DNA from: CAWFSE01 sp963697565 | GTDB taxonomy: Bacteria; Actinomycetota; Actinomycetes; CAVWCF01 | DNA length: 64,000 nucleotides | Direction: 5' to 3' | Assembly (NCBI GenBank): GCA_963697565.1 | Contig: CAVOOM010000008.1 | Location: 558,001 to 622,000, forward strand | In this document: piece by piece, positions 45,075 through 53,849 of the stretch | How positions within the stretch are numbered: position 1 is the first letter of the stretch | How the letters are laid out: each line of letters starts with the position of its first letter | The notes under the pieces: generated by a model | Told to the model about the DNA's origin: nothing | What the model saw: the letters and a program-made list of their open reading frames with translations, nothing else | Database searches by the model: none | Program-made: the position numbers and the translations under genes

Positions 45075-45842
45075 GTGGAGATCGATCTGACCGACACGGC
45101 GACGGCCTCTTCGACGCCCGCGCCCGTCCCGGCCTACCACCGCGTCCTGCTGAAGCTCAGCGGCGAGGCCTTCGCCGGCGGCCAAGGGCTCGGGGTCGAC
45201 CCCGACACGGTGCACGGCATCGCCCGGCAGATCGCCGATGTCGTCCGGATGGGCACGCAGGTCGGCGTGGTCATCGGCGGCGGCAACTACTTCCGCGGCG
45301 CCCAGCTCGCCGAGCGCGGCCTGGACCGGGCGCGGGCCGACTACATGGGCATGTTGGGCACGGTGATGAACTGCCTGGCCCTGCAGGACTTCCTCGAGCA
45401 GGCCGGCGTCGAGACGCGGGTGCAGACCGCGATCGCGATGGGCCAGGTCGCCGAGCCGTACATCCCGCGCCGGGCGATCCGCCACCTAGAGAAGGGCCGC
45501 GTGGTCATCTTCGGCGCGGGCCTCGGGGCGCCCTTCTTCTCCACCGACACCTGCGCGGCGCAGCGCGCCCTGGAGATCGGCGCCCAGGTCGTGCTGATGG
45601 CCAAGGGTGTCGACGGTGTGTACGACGACGACCCCAAGCGCAACCCGGCCGCCCGCAAGTTCGACTCGCTGTCGTACTCCGAGGTGCTCGCCCGCGGCCT
45701 CAAGGTCGCCGACGCCACCGCGATCAGCCTCTGCATGGACAACCACCTGCCGATCGTGGTCTTCGATCTGCTCGCCGAAGGCAACATCGCGCGGGCCGTC
45801 CTCGGTGAGAAGATCGGCACGGTGGTCTCGGCTGACGAGTGA
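45075..45842 (+). CDS. pyrH: UMP kinase
   Basis: A 255-residue amino-acid-kinase-fold enzyme that phosphorylates UMP to UDP. RVLLKLSGEAFAG, VVIGGGNYFRGAQLAERG, FFSTDTCAAQRALEIGA and KGVDGVYDDDPKRNP are the family blocks. Start GTG 45075 after GAGGAGG-type pairing (CGAGGAGGCC). The extra 20 N-terminal residues are variable among actinobacteria. Confidence 0.97.
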   Translation: MEIDLTDTATASSTPAPVPAYHRVLLKLSGEAFAGGQGLGVDPDTVHGIARQIADVVRMGTQVGVVIGGGNYFRGAQLAERGLDRARADYMGMLGTVMNCLALQDFLEQAGVETRVQTAIAMGQVAEPYIPRRAIRHLEKGRVVIFGAGLGAPFFSTDTCAAQRALEIGAQVVLMAKGVDGVYDDDPKRNPAARKFDSLSYSEVLARGLKVADATAISLCMDNHLPIVVFDLLAEGNIARAVLGEKIGTVVSADE

Positions 45843-45895
45843 GCCGCCGCAGGTGTTGACCGCTTGAGCACACAACAGGGACCGGGAGCCGACCA

Positions 45896-46453
45896 GTGAT
45901 CGACGAGACCCTCCTCGCCGCCGAGGAGAAGATGGACAAGGCCGTGGCGGTGGCCAAAGACGACTTCGCCGCGATCCGCACCGGCCGCGCGCACCCCGCC
46001 ATGTTCGCCAAGATCACCGCCGACTACTACGGAACGCACACGCCGGTCCAGCAGCTGGCGTCCTTCCAGGTGCCCGAGGCGCGGATGGCCCTCATCACCC
46101 CCTACGACAAGGGCAGCCTCGGCGCGATCGAGAAGGCGATCCGCGACAGCGACCTCGGGGTCAACCCGACCAGCGATGGCACCGTGATCCGGGTGGTGTT
46201 CCCGCAGCTGACCGAGGAGCGCCGCAAGGAGTACGTCAAGGTCGCCAAGCACAAGGCGGAGGAGGCGCGGGTCTCGATCCGCAATGTGCGCCGGCACGCC
46301 AAGGAGGAGCTCGACCGCATCGGCAAGGACGGTGAGGCCGGCGAGGATGCCGTCCGCCGGGCCGAGAAGGAGCTGGAGGACGTGACGCACCGCTACGTCC
46401 TGCTGGTGGACGAGCTGCTCAAGCACAAGGAAGCCGAGATCCTCGAGGTCTGA
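45896..46453 (+). CDS. frr: Ribosome recycling factor
   Basis: A 185-residue factor that splits post-termination ribosomes with EF-G. FAAIRTGRAHPAMF, TPVQQLASFQVPEARM, IPQLTEERRKE-equivalent FPQLTEERRKEYVK and VSIRNVRRHAKEEL are all present. Start GTG 45896. cdsA follows after 10 bases. Confidence 0.97.
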   Translation: MIDETLLAAEEKMDKAVAVAKDDFAAIRTGRAHPAMFAKITADYYGTHTPVQQLASFQVPEARMALITPYDKGSLGAIEKAIRDSDLGVNPTSDGTVIRVVFPQLTEERRKEYVKVAKHKAEEARVSIRNVRRHAKEELDRIGKDGEAGEDAVRRAEKELEDVTHRYVLLVDELLKHKEAEILEV

Positions 46454-46463
46454 GGCCGCCGCC

Positions 46464-47372
46464 GTGACCGACGCACCCGAATCGCCCGAGGACGCAGCGC
46501 CCGAGGCCGCCACCCCCGAAGCCGTGACGCGGGCGGGGGACGTGCTGCCGGAGCCGGCCAAGAAGTCCCGGGCCGGGCGCAATCTGCCGGCGGCCATCGC
46601 CGTGGGCCTCGGGCTCGCGATCGGGCTGGTGCTGATCCCCATCTACCTGGCCCCGAACGTCTTCATCGGCATCGTGGCCGTCGCTTCCGTCGTGGGGGTG
46701 CGGGAGCTGCAGGTGGCCTTCGCCACCACCGACATCCGCGTCCCCTTCGTTCCGCTCGCCGCTGGCTCCGTCGCGATGGTCCTGGGCGCGGCGCTCGCCG
46801 ATGTCCGCGGGCTGCTGGTCGCGTACGCGCTCACGGTGGTCGTGCTCCTGCTGTGGCGGCTCTCCGGCCCGGTCGACGGGTACCTGCGTGACTCCGCCGC
46901 CGCCGTCTTCGTGGCGTCGTACCTGTCGCTCATGATCTCGTTCGCCGCCCTCATGGTGCTGCAGCCGGACGGAGCCGACCGGATCCTGGTCTTCATCCTC
47001 ACCGCCGTGTGCAGCGATGTCGGCGGGTACGCCGCGGGCGTGCTGTTCGGCAAGCACCCGATGTCCCCGCGGATCAGCCCGAAGAAGTCCTGGGAGGGCT
47101 TCGCCGGATCGGTGCTCTTCTGCGTGGCCGCCGGGACCGGCTCGAGCGTGCTGCTGCTCGGCCTGCCCTGGTGGAACGGCGCGGTGCTCGGCCTGGCCCT
47201 GGTGGTGACCGCGGTGCTCGGCGACCTGGTGGAGTCGGCCGTCAAGCGCGACCTCGGGATCAAGGACATGGGCTCGCTGCTACCCGGCCACGGCGGCCTC
47301 ATCGACCGGCTCGACTCGCTGCTGCTGTCGGCCCCGGTCGCCTGGCTGCTGCTGACGATCTTCCTGGGCTGA
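46464..47372 (+). CDS. cdsA: Phosphatidate cytidylyltransferase
   Basis: Integral membrane enzyme making CDP-diacylglycerol from phosphatidic acid and CTP. A 30-residue acidic N-terminal tail is followed by about eight membrane segments. SDVGGYAAGVLFGKHPM, SPKKSWEGFAGS and the signature DLGIKDMGSLLPGHGG with IDRLDSLL hold the metal-binding acids. Start GTG 46464. The stop overlaps the next start (TGATG), where rlmN is usually found but a GH3 gene is present instead. Confidence 0.95.
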   Translation: MTDAPESPEDAAPEAATPEAVTRAGDVLPEPAKKSRAGRNLPAAIAVGLGLAIGLVLIPIYLAPNVFIGIVAVASVVGVRELQVAFATTDIRVPFVPLAAGSVAMVLGAALADVRGLLVAYALTVVVLLLWRLSGPVDGYLRDSAAAVFVASYLSLMISFAALMVLQPDGADRILVFILTAVCSDVGGYAAGVLFGKHPMSPRISPKKSWEGFAGSVLFCVAAGTGSSVLLLGLPWWNGAVLGLALVVTAVLGDLVESAVKRDLGIKDMGSLLPGHGGLIDRLDSLLLSAPVAWLLLTIFLG

Positions 47373-49384
47373 TGGCCCCGCCGCCCGAGGATCCGGTCCG
47401 GGCGCGCGCCCGCGCCATCGTCGCCGGGCTCGATCTCGAGGCGAAGGTCCGCCAGCTGAGCGGGGACCTGCGGGTGTCCCGCGACCTGCTGCCGATGGCC
47501 CGGCGCTACAACGGCCGGCCGTACCCGTCCGGGGCCGACCCCGAGCACGGCATCGCGGCGTTCTGGTTCACCGACGGCCCGCGCGGCGTGGCCGCGGGAG
47601 CGTCGACCTGCTTCCCGGCCGCGATCGGGCGGGGGGCGACCTGGGACCCGGAGCTTGAGGAGCGGGTCGGCGACGCGATCGGCGTCGAGGCCCGCGTGGC
47701 GGGCGCGACCCTGTGGGGCGGCGTGTGCGTCAACCTGCTGCGGCACCCGGGGTGGGGGCGCGCGCAGGAGACGTACGGCGAAGACCCGGTGCTGCTCGGG
47801 GCGATGGGGGCAGCCGCGGTGCGCGGGGCCCAGCGCCACGTGATGGCCTGCGTCAAGCACTTCGCGCTCAACAGCATCGAGGAGGCGCGCTTCCGCGTCG
47901 ATGTGCGGGTGGACGAGCGGGTGCTGCACGAGGTCTACCTCCCGCACTTCCGGCAGATCGTCGATGCCGGGGTCGCGTCGGTGATGAGCGCCTACAACCA
48001 GGTGGAGGGCCAGTGGTGCGGACACTCGACCCTGCTGCTGCGCGACATCCTCAAGGGAGAGTGGGGCTTCGGCGGGTTCGTGATGAGCGACTTCGTGATG
48101 GGGCTGCGCGACGCGCGCGCGGGTGCGCTCGGGGGGCTCGATGTCGAGATGCCCTTCCGGGCCCGGTACGCGCGGTCGCTGCCAGGCCTGGTCGCACGCG
48201 GCGAGGTCCCGGTCTCGGTCGTCGACGAGGCGGCCGAGCGGGTGGTGGCCGCGAAGCTGCGCTTCGCCGACGTCGGAGAGCCTGTGCGGTACACCCGGGA
48301 CGCGGTGGCGGGCCCGGCCCACCGCTCGCTCGCCCGCGAGGTCGCGGCGCGGTCGATGGTGCTGCTGCGCAATGAGGACGTCGGCGGTGGTCCGCTGCTG
48401 CCCGTGGACCCGGCCCGGGTGCGGTCGATCGCCTTGGTGGGGCCGCTGGCTGAGGTCGCCAGCCTGGGCGACCACGGCAGCTCGCAGGTGCGGCCTCCGC
48501 ACGCGGTCACCCCCTCCGAGGGACTGCGGGCTGCGTTGCCGGCGGGCGTCGAGCTTCGAGTGGCGCGGGGGCTGCGCGAGTCGGTCGCGGCCGCGCGGGC
48601 CTGCGACGCCGTGGTGGCGGTCGTGGGGCTCACCTGGCGTGACGAGGGGGAGTGGATCGGGCCGATCGGCGGAGACCGCCGGAGCCTGCGCCTGCCGCCC
48701 GAGCAGGAGAGCCTCCTGCGGGCGCTGGCGGCGGTGAACCCGCGCGTCGTGGCCGTCGTCATCGCCGGCGGCCCCGTGGTGATGGAGTCCTGGCGGGAGC
48801 GGGTGCCGGGACTGCTGATGGCCTGGTACCCGGGGATGGAGGGCGGGCACGCCCTCGCCGAGGTGCTGCTCGGCGCCGCGGAGCCAGGGGGTCGGCTGCC
48901 TGCCGAGTTCCCGGTCTCAGAGTTCGGTCTGCCGGAGTTCGACCCGAGGGCCCGGTCGGTGCGCTACGACCGCTGGCACGGCTACCGCCTGCGCGACCAC
49001 GGCGGGCCGCCCGCGGCGTACCCGTTCGGCTTCGGCTTGGGCTACACCCGATGGGAGTACGGGCCGCCGACCGCGACCCGCGTGGAGGGCGGACTCCGGG
49101 TCGAGGTCGAGGTGGTCAACACCGGGGACCGGTGCGGGGCGACGGTCGTGCAGGCGTACGTGGGTCAGGACGCGCCCGCGCTCGAGCGCGAGGTCCGGCG
49201 GCTGGGGGCATTCCGCCGGGTCGAGGCCAATGCCGGCGAAGGCGTCCGTGTCGCCCTGGATATCCCGGAGATGGTTCTGCAGTCCCGCGATTCGGGCCGG
49301 TGGGTGCTCCCGGAGGGGCCCTGGCGCGTGGAGGTGGGCGGCTCCAGCGACCCGGCCGACCTCACCGCCGTGCTCGTCGACTAG
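47372..49384 (+). CDS. Glycoside hydrolase family 3 protein (beta-glucosidase type)
   Basis: A 670-residue cytoplasmic GH3 enzyme with no signal peptide. The N-terminal TIM-like domain has DGPRGVAAG, GRAQETYGEDPVLLGAM, VKHFALNSIE and the nucleophile Asp in GGFVMSDFVMG. The second domain has VARSMVLLRNED-equivalent AARSMVLLRNEDVGG, GDHGSSQVRPP and the PGMEGGHALAEVLLG block. A C-terminal fibronectin-III-like domain (VEVEVVNTGDRCGATVVQAYV) completes the bgl-type layout. Substrate is probably an imported beta-glucoside or related sugar. It is inserted between cdsA and rlmN in the same operon, with a TGATG overlap upstream; codon use is like its neighbours. Confidence 0.88.
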   Translation: MAPPPEDPVRARARAIVAGLDLEAKVRQLSGDLRVSRDLLPMARRYNGRPYPSGADPEHGIAAFWFTDGPRGVAAGASTCFPAAIGRGATWDPELEERVGDAIGVEARVAGATLWGGVCVNLLRHPGWGRAQETYGEDPVLLGAMGAAAVRGAQRHVMACVKHFALNSIEEARFRVDVRVDERVLHEVYLPHFRQIVDAGVASVMSAYNQVEGQWCGHSTLLLRDILKGEWGFGGFVMSDFVMGLRDARAGALGGLDVEMPFRARYARSLPGLVARGEVPVSVVDEAAERVVAAKLRFADVGEPVRYTRDAVAGPAHRSLAREVAARSMVLLRNEDVGGGPLLPVDPARVRSIALVGPLAEVASLGDHGSSQVRPPHAVTPSEGLRAALPAGVELRVARGLRESVAAARACDAVVAVVGLTWRDEGEWIGPIGGDRRSLRLPPEQESLLRALAAVNPRVVAVVIAGGPVVMESWRERVPGLLMAWYPGMEGGHALAEVLLGAAEPGGRLPAEFPVSEFGLPEFDPRARSVRYDRWHGYRLRDHGGPPAAYPFGFGLGYTRWEYGPPTATRVEGGLRVEVEVVNTGDRCGATVVQAYVGQDAPALEREVRRLGAFRRVEANAGEGVRVALDIPEMVLQSRDSGRWVLPEGPWRVEVGGSSDPADLTAVLVD

Positions 49385-49414
49385 CGCCCCGCGTCCGGGT
49401 GGGACACTCATCCG

Positions 49415-50557
49415 GTGACCGAGGAGCCAACGACCGACTCGCCCGAGGCCACGCCGCCGCCTCCCGGCCTGCTCGTCTTCGAGGCGCCCCGGCGGGGCAA
49501 GCCGCCGCGCCACCTCGCCGACCTGACGCCCGCGGAGCGCAAGGCCGCGGCCGAGGCCTTGGGGCAGCCGGGCTTTCGGGCCCGGCAGGTCGCCGGCCAC
49601 TACTACGCGCACCTGGTGGACGATCCGGCCCGGTGGACCGATGTGCCCGCCGCCCAGCGGGAGGCGCTCGCCGCCGCGTTCACGCCGCCCCTGCTGGGGT
49701 TGATCAAGCAGGTCGGGTGCGACGGGGGCGACACCCTCAAGCAGGTCTGGCGGCTCTTCGACGGCGCGCTCGTCGAGTCGGTGGTCATGCGCTATCCGGG
49801 GCGCGCCACGGTCTGCATCTCCAGCCAGGCCGGCTGCGGGATGAACTGCCCCTTCTGCGCCACCGGGCAGGCCGGCCTCACCCGCAACCTGTCGGCCGGC
49901 GAGATCGTCGACCAGGCGGTGGCCGCGGCCCGCGCGCTGGCCCGCGGGGAGGTCGGCGACGGGCCCGTGCGGCTGTCGAACGTGGTGTTCATGGGCATGG
50001 GCGAGCCACTGGCCAACTACGGCCCGGTGGTCGCCGCGCTGCGCGCCCTGACCACGCCGGCCCCGGACGGCCTCGGGCTGTCGGCCCGGGGGATCACGGT
50101 CTCGACCGTGGGCCTCGTCCCGCGGATCCGGTCGCTGGCCGATGAGGGCATGCCGGTCACCCTGGCGGTGTCGCTGCACGCGCCTGACGACGGGCTGCGC
50201 GACACCCTGGTCCCGGTCAACACCCGCTGGAAGGTCGCCGAGGTGCTCGACGCTGCCTGGGAGTACGCGCGGCGCAGCGGCCGCCGGGTGTCGATCGAGT
50301 ACGCGCTGATCAAGGACATCAATGACCAGGCCTGGCGGGCCGACCTGCTGGGCCGGCTGCTTCGCGGCAAGCTGGTGCACGTCAACCTGATCCCGCTCAA
50401 CCCCACGCCCGGCTCGCAGTGGACCGCCTCGCGCCCGCAGGACGAGCGGGAGTTCGTCCGCCGGCTGGAGGCCCACGGGGTGGCCGTCACCGTGCGCGAT
50501 ACCCGCGGCCGCGAGATCGACGGGGCCTGCGGCCAGTTGGCGGCCTCGACGGCTTGA
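49415..50557 (+). CDS. rlmN: 23S rRNA (adenine(2503)-C(2))-methyltransferase RlmN
   Basis: A 380-residue radical-SAM enzyme that methylates A2503 of 23S rRNA and A37 of some tRNAs. The cluster motif CX3CX2C is CGMNCPFC (about residue 145). The N-terminal FRARQVAGHYYAHLVDDP region, NVVFMGMGEPLANY, LAVSLHAPDDGLRDTLVPVN and the C-terminal cysteine in GREIDGACGQL are as expected. Cfr-type resistance enzymes are excluded by the overall match to RlmN and the genomic position. Start GTG 49415. Confidence 0.95.
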   Translation: MTEEPTTDSPEATPPPPGLLVFEAPRRGKPPRHLADLTPAERKAAAEALGQPGFRARQVAGHYYAHLVDDPARWTDVPAAQREALAAAFTPPLLGLIKQVGCDGGDTLKQVWRLFDGALVESVVMRYPGRATVCISSQAGCGMNCPFCATGQAGLTRNLSAGEIVDQAVAAARALARGEVGDGPVRLSNVVFMGMGEPLANYGPVVAALRALTTPAPDGLGLSARGITVSTVGLVPRIRSLADEGMPVTLAVSLHAPDDGLRDTLVPVNTRWKVAEVLDAAWEYARRSGRRVSIEYALIKDINDQAWRADLLGRLLRGKLVHVNLIPLNPTPGSQWTASRPQDEREFVRRLEAHGVAVTVRDTRGREIDGACGQLAASTA

Positions 50558-50595
50558 GCCGCGCGCGGGGCGGCCCGGGGCCGTACGCTCCAGGC

Positions 50596-50754
50596 ATGGC
50601 GGATGTCATCGGCGGGCTGGCGGCGGTCTTGGCCGTGCTGCTGCTCGTCGGCGCGGTGACCGGGCGGGTGCGCGCGCGCTCGTGCTGCACGCTCGCAGCC
50701 GACCCGGAGCACGACCTGCGGATGCGCGACGCGGAGGCCCCGCCCGCACCCTGA
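50596..50754 (+). CDS. Small single-span membrane protein
   Basis: A 52-residue protein: one membrane helix (VIGGLAAVLAVLLLVGAVTG) followed by a short basic-then-acidic tail containing RSCCTLAADPEHDLRMRD. Small proteins with this CC...DPxxDLRMR tail occur after rlmN in other actinobacteria as far as I recall, which makes this a real gene rather than noise; function unknown. ATG 50596, 38 bases after rlmN. Confidence 0.65.
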   Translation: MADVIGGLAAVLAVLLLVGAVTGRVRARSCCTLAADPEHDLRMRDAEAPPAP

Positions 50755-50763
50755 CGCCTGAAT

Positions 50764-50775
50764 ATTGGATACAAT
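50764..50775. promoter_or_regulatory. Putative GntR operator upstream of the CoA-transferase
   Basis: ATTGGATACAAT is an 11/12 match to the perfect palindrome ATTGGATCCAAT found at 53794-53805 in front of the glutaryl-CoA dehydrogenase gene. It lies 7 bases before the CoA-transferase start, in AT-rich DNA unlike the surroundings. A gntR gene is in the same unit. Confidence 0.65.
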
Positions 50776-50781
50776 CTGCGG

Positions 50782-51921
50782 GTGACCGGACCCCTCGATG
50801 GCGTGCGCATCGCCGACTTCAGCCGCGTGCTCGCCGGCCCGTACGCGACCATGCTGCTCGCCGACCTCGGCGCCGAGGTGGTCAAGGTCGAGCGGCCGGG
50901 CAGCCGGCGACGACACCCGCGCGTGGGGGCCGCCGTGCGCGCGAGGGCGAGTCCACCTACTTCCTCGGCGTCAACCGCAACAAGCGCTCCGCGGCGCTCG
51001 ACCTGCGCACCGACGAGGGCCGCGCCCACGCCCAGGCGCTCGCGGCACGCGCTGACGTCGTCGTCGAGAACTTCGCGCCGGGCACCATGGAGCGCTTCGG
51101 GCTCGGCTACGCCGACATCCGGGCGGCCAACCCCGCGGTCGTCTACGCCTCCATCACCGGCTTCGGCCGCGGCGAGGGGGCCGGGCTGCCCGGGTACGAC
51201 CTGCTCGTGCAGGCCGTCGGCGGGCTCATGTCGGTGACCGGACCCGGCCCGGGCGAGCCCACCAAGGTCGGGGTCGCGCTCGTCGACGTGATCACCGGAC
51301 TGCACGCGGCGTTCGGCATCACGGCGGCGCTGCGCCACCGGGAGGCGACCGGCGAGGGCCAGCGGGTCGAGGTCAACCTGCTGTCGTCGCTGCTGTCGGC
51401 GCTCGTCAACCAGGCCTCCGGATACGTCGCGGGGGGAGTGGTGCCCGCAGATCATGGGCAACCGCCACCCGTCGATCGCCCCGTACGAGGTCTTCCACAC
51501 CGCCGACAAGCCGCTGGTCCTGGCGGTCGGCAACGACGGGCAGTTCGCCAAGCTCTGCGGGGTGCTCGGTCGCCCGGAACTGGGCAGCCGACGAGCGCTA
51601 CGCCGCCAACCCGTCGCGGGTGGCCCACCGCGCGGAGCTGTTCGCCGACCTCGACGCCGTCTTGCGTACGCGACCCGCCGATGCGTGGTTCGCCGAGCTG
51701 ACCGCGGCCGGGGTCCCGGCGGGGCCGATCAACGACGTCGCCGGCGCCGTGGCGCTGGCGGAGTCGGTTGGGGCTCGCCCCGGTGGCCGACGCCGGCGGA
51801 GTGCCGACCGTCGCCCACCCGGTGGCCTACTCGGCGACGCCGGCGTCGTACCGGCTGCCGCCGCCGGCGCTCGGCGCCGACACCGCCGACCGTGCTTCGC
51901 TCGCTCGAGGAGTCGCCGTGA
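50782..51921 (+). CDS. Class III CoA-transferase, probably glutarate CoA-transferase (about six frame breaks)
   Basis: Reconstructed across frames, this is a CaiB/BaiF family CoA-transferase of about 380 residues. GPLDGVRIADFSRVLAGPYATML and LADLGAEVVKVERPGSGDDT form the N terminus. ESTYFLGVNRNKRSAALDLR, NPAVVYASITGFGRGEGAGLPG, KVGVALVDVITGLHAAFGI, GNRHPSIAPYEVF and AGVPAGPINDVAGAV follow. Breaks near 50904, 50935, 51445, 51583, 51767 and 51890. Linkage to glutaryl-CoA dehydrogenase and a shared palindrome point to glutarate as the acceptor, as for mammalian SUGCT, but other dicarboxylates are possible. The end overlaps gntR. Confidence 0.8.
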
Positions 51922-52572
51922 CCTCGTTCGAGCGGCCGCCCACCGCGCAGGAGGCGGTCCTCGCCGAGCTGCGCCGGGCCATCGCCAGCGGACGGCTGCG
52001 GCCGGGGCAGCAGGTGCTGCAGGACGCGCTGGCCGAGCAGCTCGGGGTCTCGCGGGTGCCGTTGCGGGAGGCGCTGAAGATCCTTGAGGGGGAGGGCGCG
52101 GTCGGTGTACGAGCCGCGGCGCGGGTACTTCGTGGCCGAGCTGTCGCTGGCCGACCTCAAGAGGTCTACCGGATCCGAGACCTGCTGGAGACCGAGGCGG
52201 TGCGGGTGGCCGTCCCCAGGCTCGGCCCGGCCGATCTGGCGGCGCTGGCCAGGCGCACGCGCAGCGAGTGCGTCCGGGCCGGGGCGGCGGCGGACCTCGA
52301 CGCGATGACCGAGGCCAACCGCCGGCTGCACTTCGGCCTGATCGAGGCGAGCGGGATGCCCCGGCTGGCGCGGCTGGCCCGGATCCTGTGGGACGCCACC
52401 GACGTCTACCGCACCCTGTACTACTCCGAGGGGCTCAACCGGGCTCGGGTCGACGGCGAGCACGCCGCGATCGTCGAGGCCGCGCGGGCCGGCGACGCCG
52501 AGCGCTGCGCCGAGCTGCTGCGCGCCCACCGCGAGCACGCCGTCCAGGCGCTGCGCGGCCCTCCTCGCCTAG
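51918..52572 (+). CDS. GntR-family regulator, FCD type (about three frame breaks)
   Basis: About 217 residues when restored. The winged helix is at the N terminus (AVLAELRRAIASGRLRPGQQ; LAEQLGVSRVPLREALKILE), followed by VYEPRRGYFVAELSLADLK and the FCD ligand domain (RIRDLLETEAVRVAVPRL; ANRRLHFGLIEASGMPRL; GEHAAIVEAARAGD). Breaks near 52103, 52160 and 52555. GTG 51918 overlaps the CoA-transferase stop. FCD regulators bind carboxylic acids through a metal; glutarate or a CoA thioester is a reasonable ligand. The palindromes at 50764 and 53794 are the expected targets. Confidence 0.82.
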
Positions 52573-52583
52573 CGCGGCGCCCG

Positions 52584-53756
52584 TCAGCGGTAGGCGGCGA
52601 TCCCGGTGAGGGACTGGCCGAGCACGAGGGTGTGGATCTCGCTGGTGCCCTCGTACGTCAGCACCGACTCGAGGTTGTTGGCGTGCCGGATGACGGGGTA
52701 CTCCAGCGTCACGCCGTTGGCCCCGAGGATCGTGCGGGCCTCGCGGGCGATGGCGATCGCCTCCCGCACGTTGTTGAGCTTGCCGATGCTGACCTGCTCG
52801 GGGCGCAGCCGGTGGTCGTCCTTGAGCCGGCCGAGGTGCAGCGCAAGCAGGTAGCCCTTCTGCAGCTCGAGGGCCATGTTCGCGAGCTTCTCCTGGGTGA
52901 GCTGGAAGCCCGCGATCGGCCGGTCGAACTGCTCGCGCGACAGCGAGTAGTCGATCGCGGTCTCCAGGCAGTCGCGGGCGGCGCCGAGCGCCCCCCAGAC
53001 GATGCCGTAGCGCGCCTCGGACAGGCAGGACAGCGGGCCCTTGAGTCCGACGACGTCGGGGAACACCGCGTCGGCGGGCAGTCGCACTCCCTCGAGCACC
53101 AACTCGCTGGTCACGGAGGCCCGCAGCGACATCTTCTTGTGCACGAGGTTGGCGGTGAAGCCAGGGGAGTCCGTGGGGACGACGAAGCCGCGGATGCCCT
53201 CGTCGGTGTTGGCCCACACCACGGCGACGTCGGCGACGTTGCCGTTCGTGATCCACATCTTGGTCCCGCTGAGCACCCAGTCGTCGCCGTCGCGCTTGGC
53301 GAACGTGCGCATGCCGGACGGGTTGGAGCCGAAGTCCGGCTCGGTGAGGCCGAAGCAGCCGATCGCGTCTCCGGCGGCCATCCGCGGCAGCCACTGCTTC
53401 TTGTGCTCCTCCGTCCCCCACTTCCAGATCGCGAACATCGCCAGCGACCCCTGGACGCTGACCAGCGACCGGATGCCCGAGTCGCCGGCCTCCAGCTCCA
53501 TGCAGGCCAGCCCGTACGCGGTGGCGTTGGTGCCCGCGCAGCCGTAGCCGTCGAGGTGCATGCCGAGCACGCCGAGCGAGCCGAGGTCGCGAGCGAGGGA
53601 GCGCACTGGGATCTCGCCGGTCTCGAACCAGTCCGCGATGTGCGGCTTGATCTCGCGCTCGACGTACGCCCGCACGGTGTCGCGGATCGCTCGCTCCTCG
53701 TCGCTGAGCAGGTCTTCGGCGTCGAGCAGGTCGAGCGGCTTGATCGGTGCGGTCAC
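52584..53756 (-). CDS. gcdH: Glutaryl-CoA dehydrogenase (acyl-CoA dehydrogenase family)
   Basis: A 390-residue FAD enzyme that oxidises and decarboxylates glutaryl-CoA to crotonyl-CoA. It starts with the GcdH-type LLSDEERAIRDTVRAYVE and has SVQGSLAMFAIWKWGTEEHK, CFGLTEPDFGSNPSGMRT (Arg expected near the carboxylate) and the C-terminal VTLEYPVIRHANNLESVLTY with catalytic Glu in YEGTSEIHTLVLGQ. These features separate it from straight-chain acyl-CoA dehydrogenases. It is convergent with gntR (11-bp gap) and has the palindrome ATTGGATCCAAT 38 bases before its start. Confidence 0.92.
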   Translation of the reverse strand: MTAPIKPLDLLDAEDLLSDEERAIRDTVRAYVEREIKPHIADWFETGEIPVRSLARDLGSLGVLGMHLDGYGCAGTNATAYGLACMELEAGDSGIRSLVSVQGSLAMFAIWKWGTEEHKKQWLPRMAAGDAIGCFGLTEPDFGSNPSGMRTFAKRDGDDWVLSGTKMWITNGNVADVAVVWANTDEGIRGFVVPTDSPGFTANLVHKKMSLRASVTSELVLEGVRLPADAVFPDVVGLKGPLSCLSEARYGIVWGALGAARDCLETAIDYSLSREQFDRPIAGFQLTQEKLANMALELQKGYLLALHLGRLKDDHRLRPEQVSIGKLNNVREAIAIAREARTILGANGVTLEYPVIRHANNLESVLTYEGTSEIHTLVLGQSLTGIAAYR

Positions 53757-53793
53757 GAGGGCTCCTCGGCGGGCGGGTGAGCGTCAGTAGGTG

Positions 53794-53805
53794 ATTGGAT
53801 CCAAT
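53794..53805. promoter_or_regulatory. Perfect palindrome ATTGGATCCAAT upstream of gcdH, putative GntR operator
   Basis: A 12-bp perfect palindrome, nearly identical to the one at 50764-50775. It lies 38 bases before gcdH and 45 before the divergent phosphotransferase gene, so it could control either; the shared motif with the CoA-transferase promoter favours gcdH. Confidence 0.68.
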
Positions 53806-53849
53806 ATACCGGATCGCTCCGGGCGGATCCACCGGGCTAGCGTGGCCGG

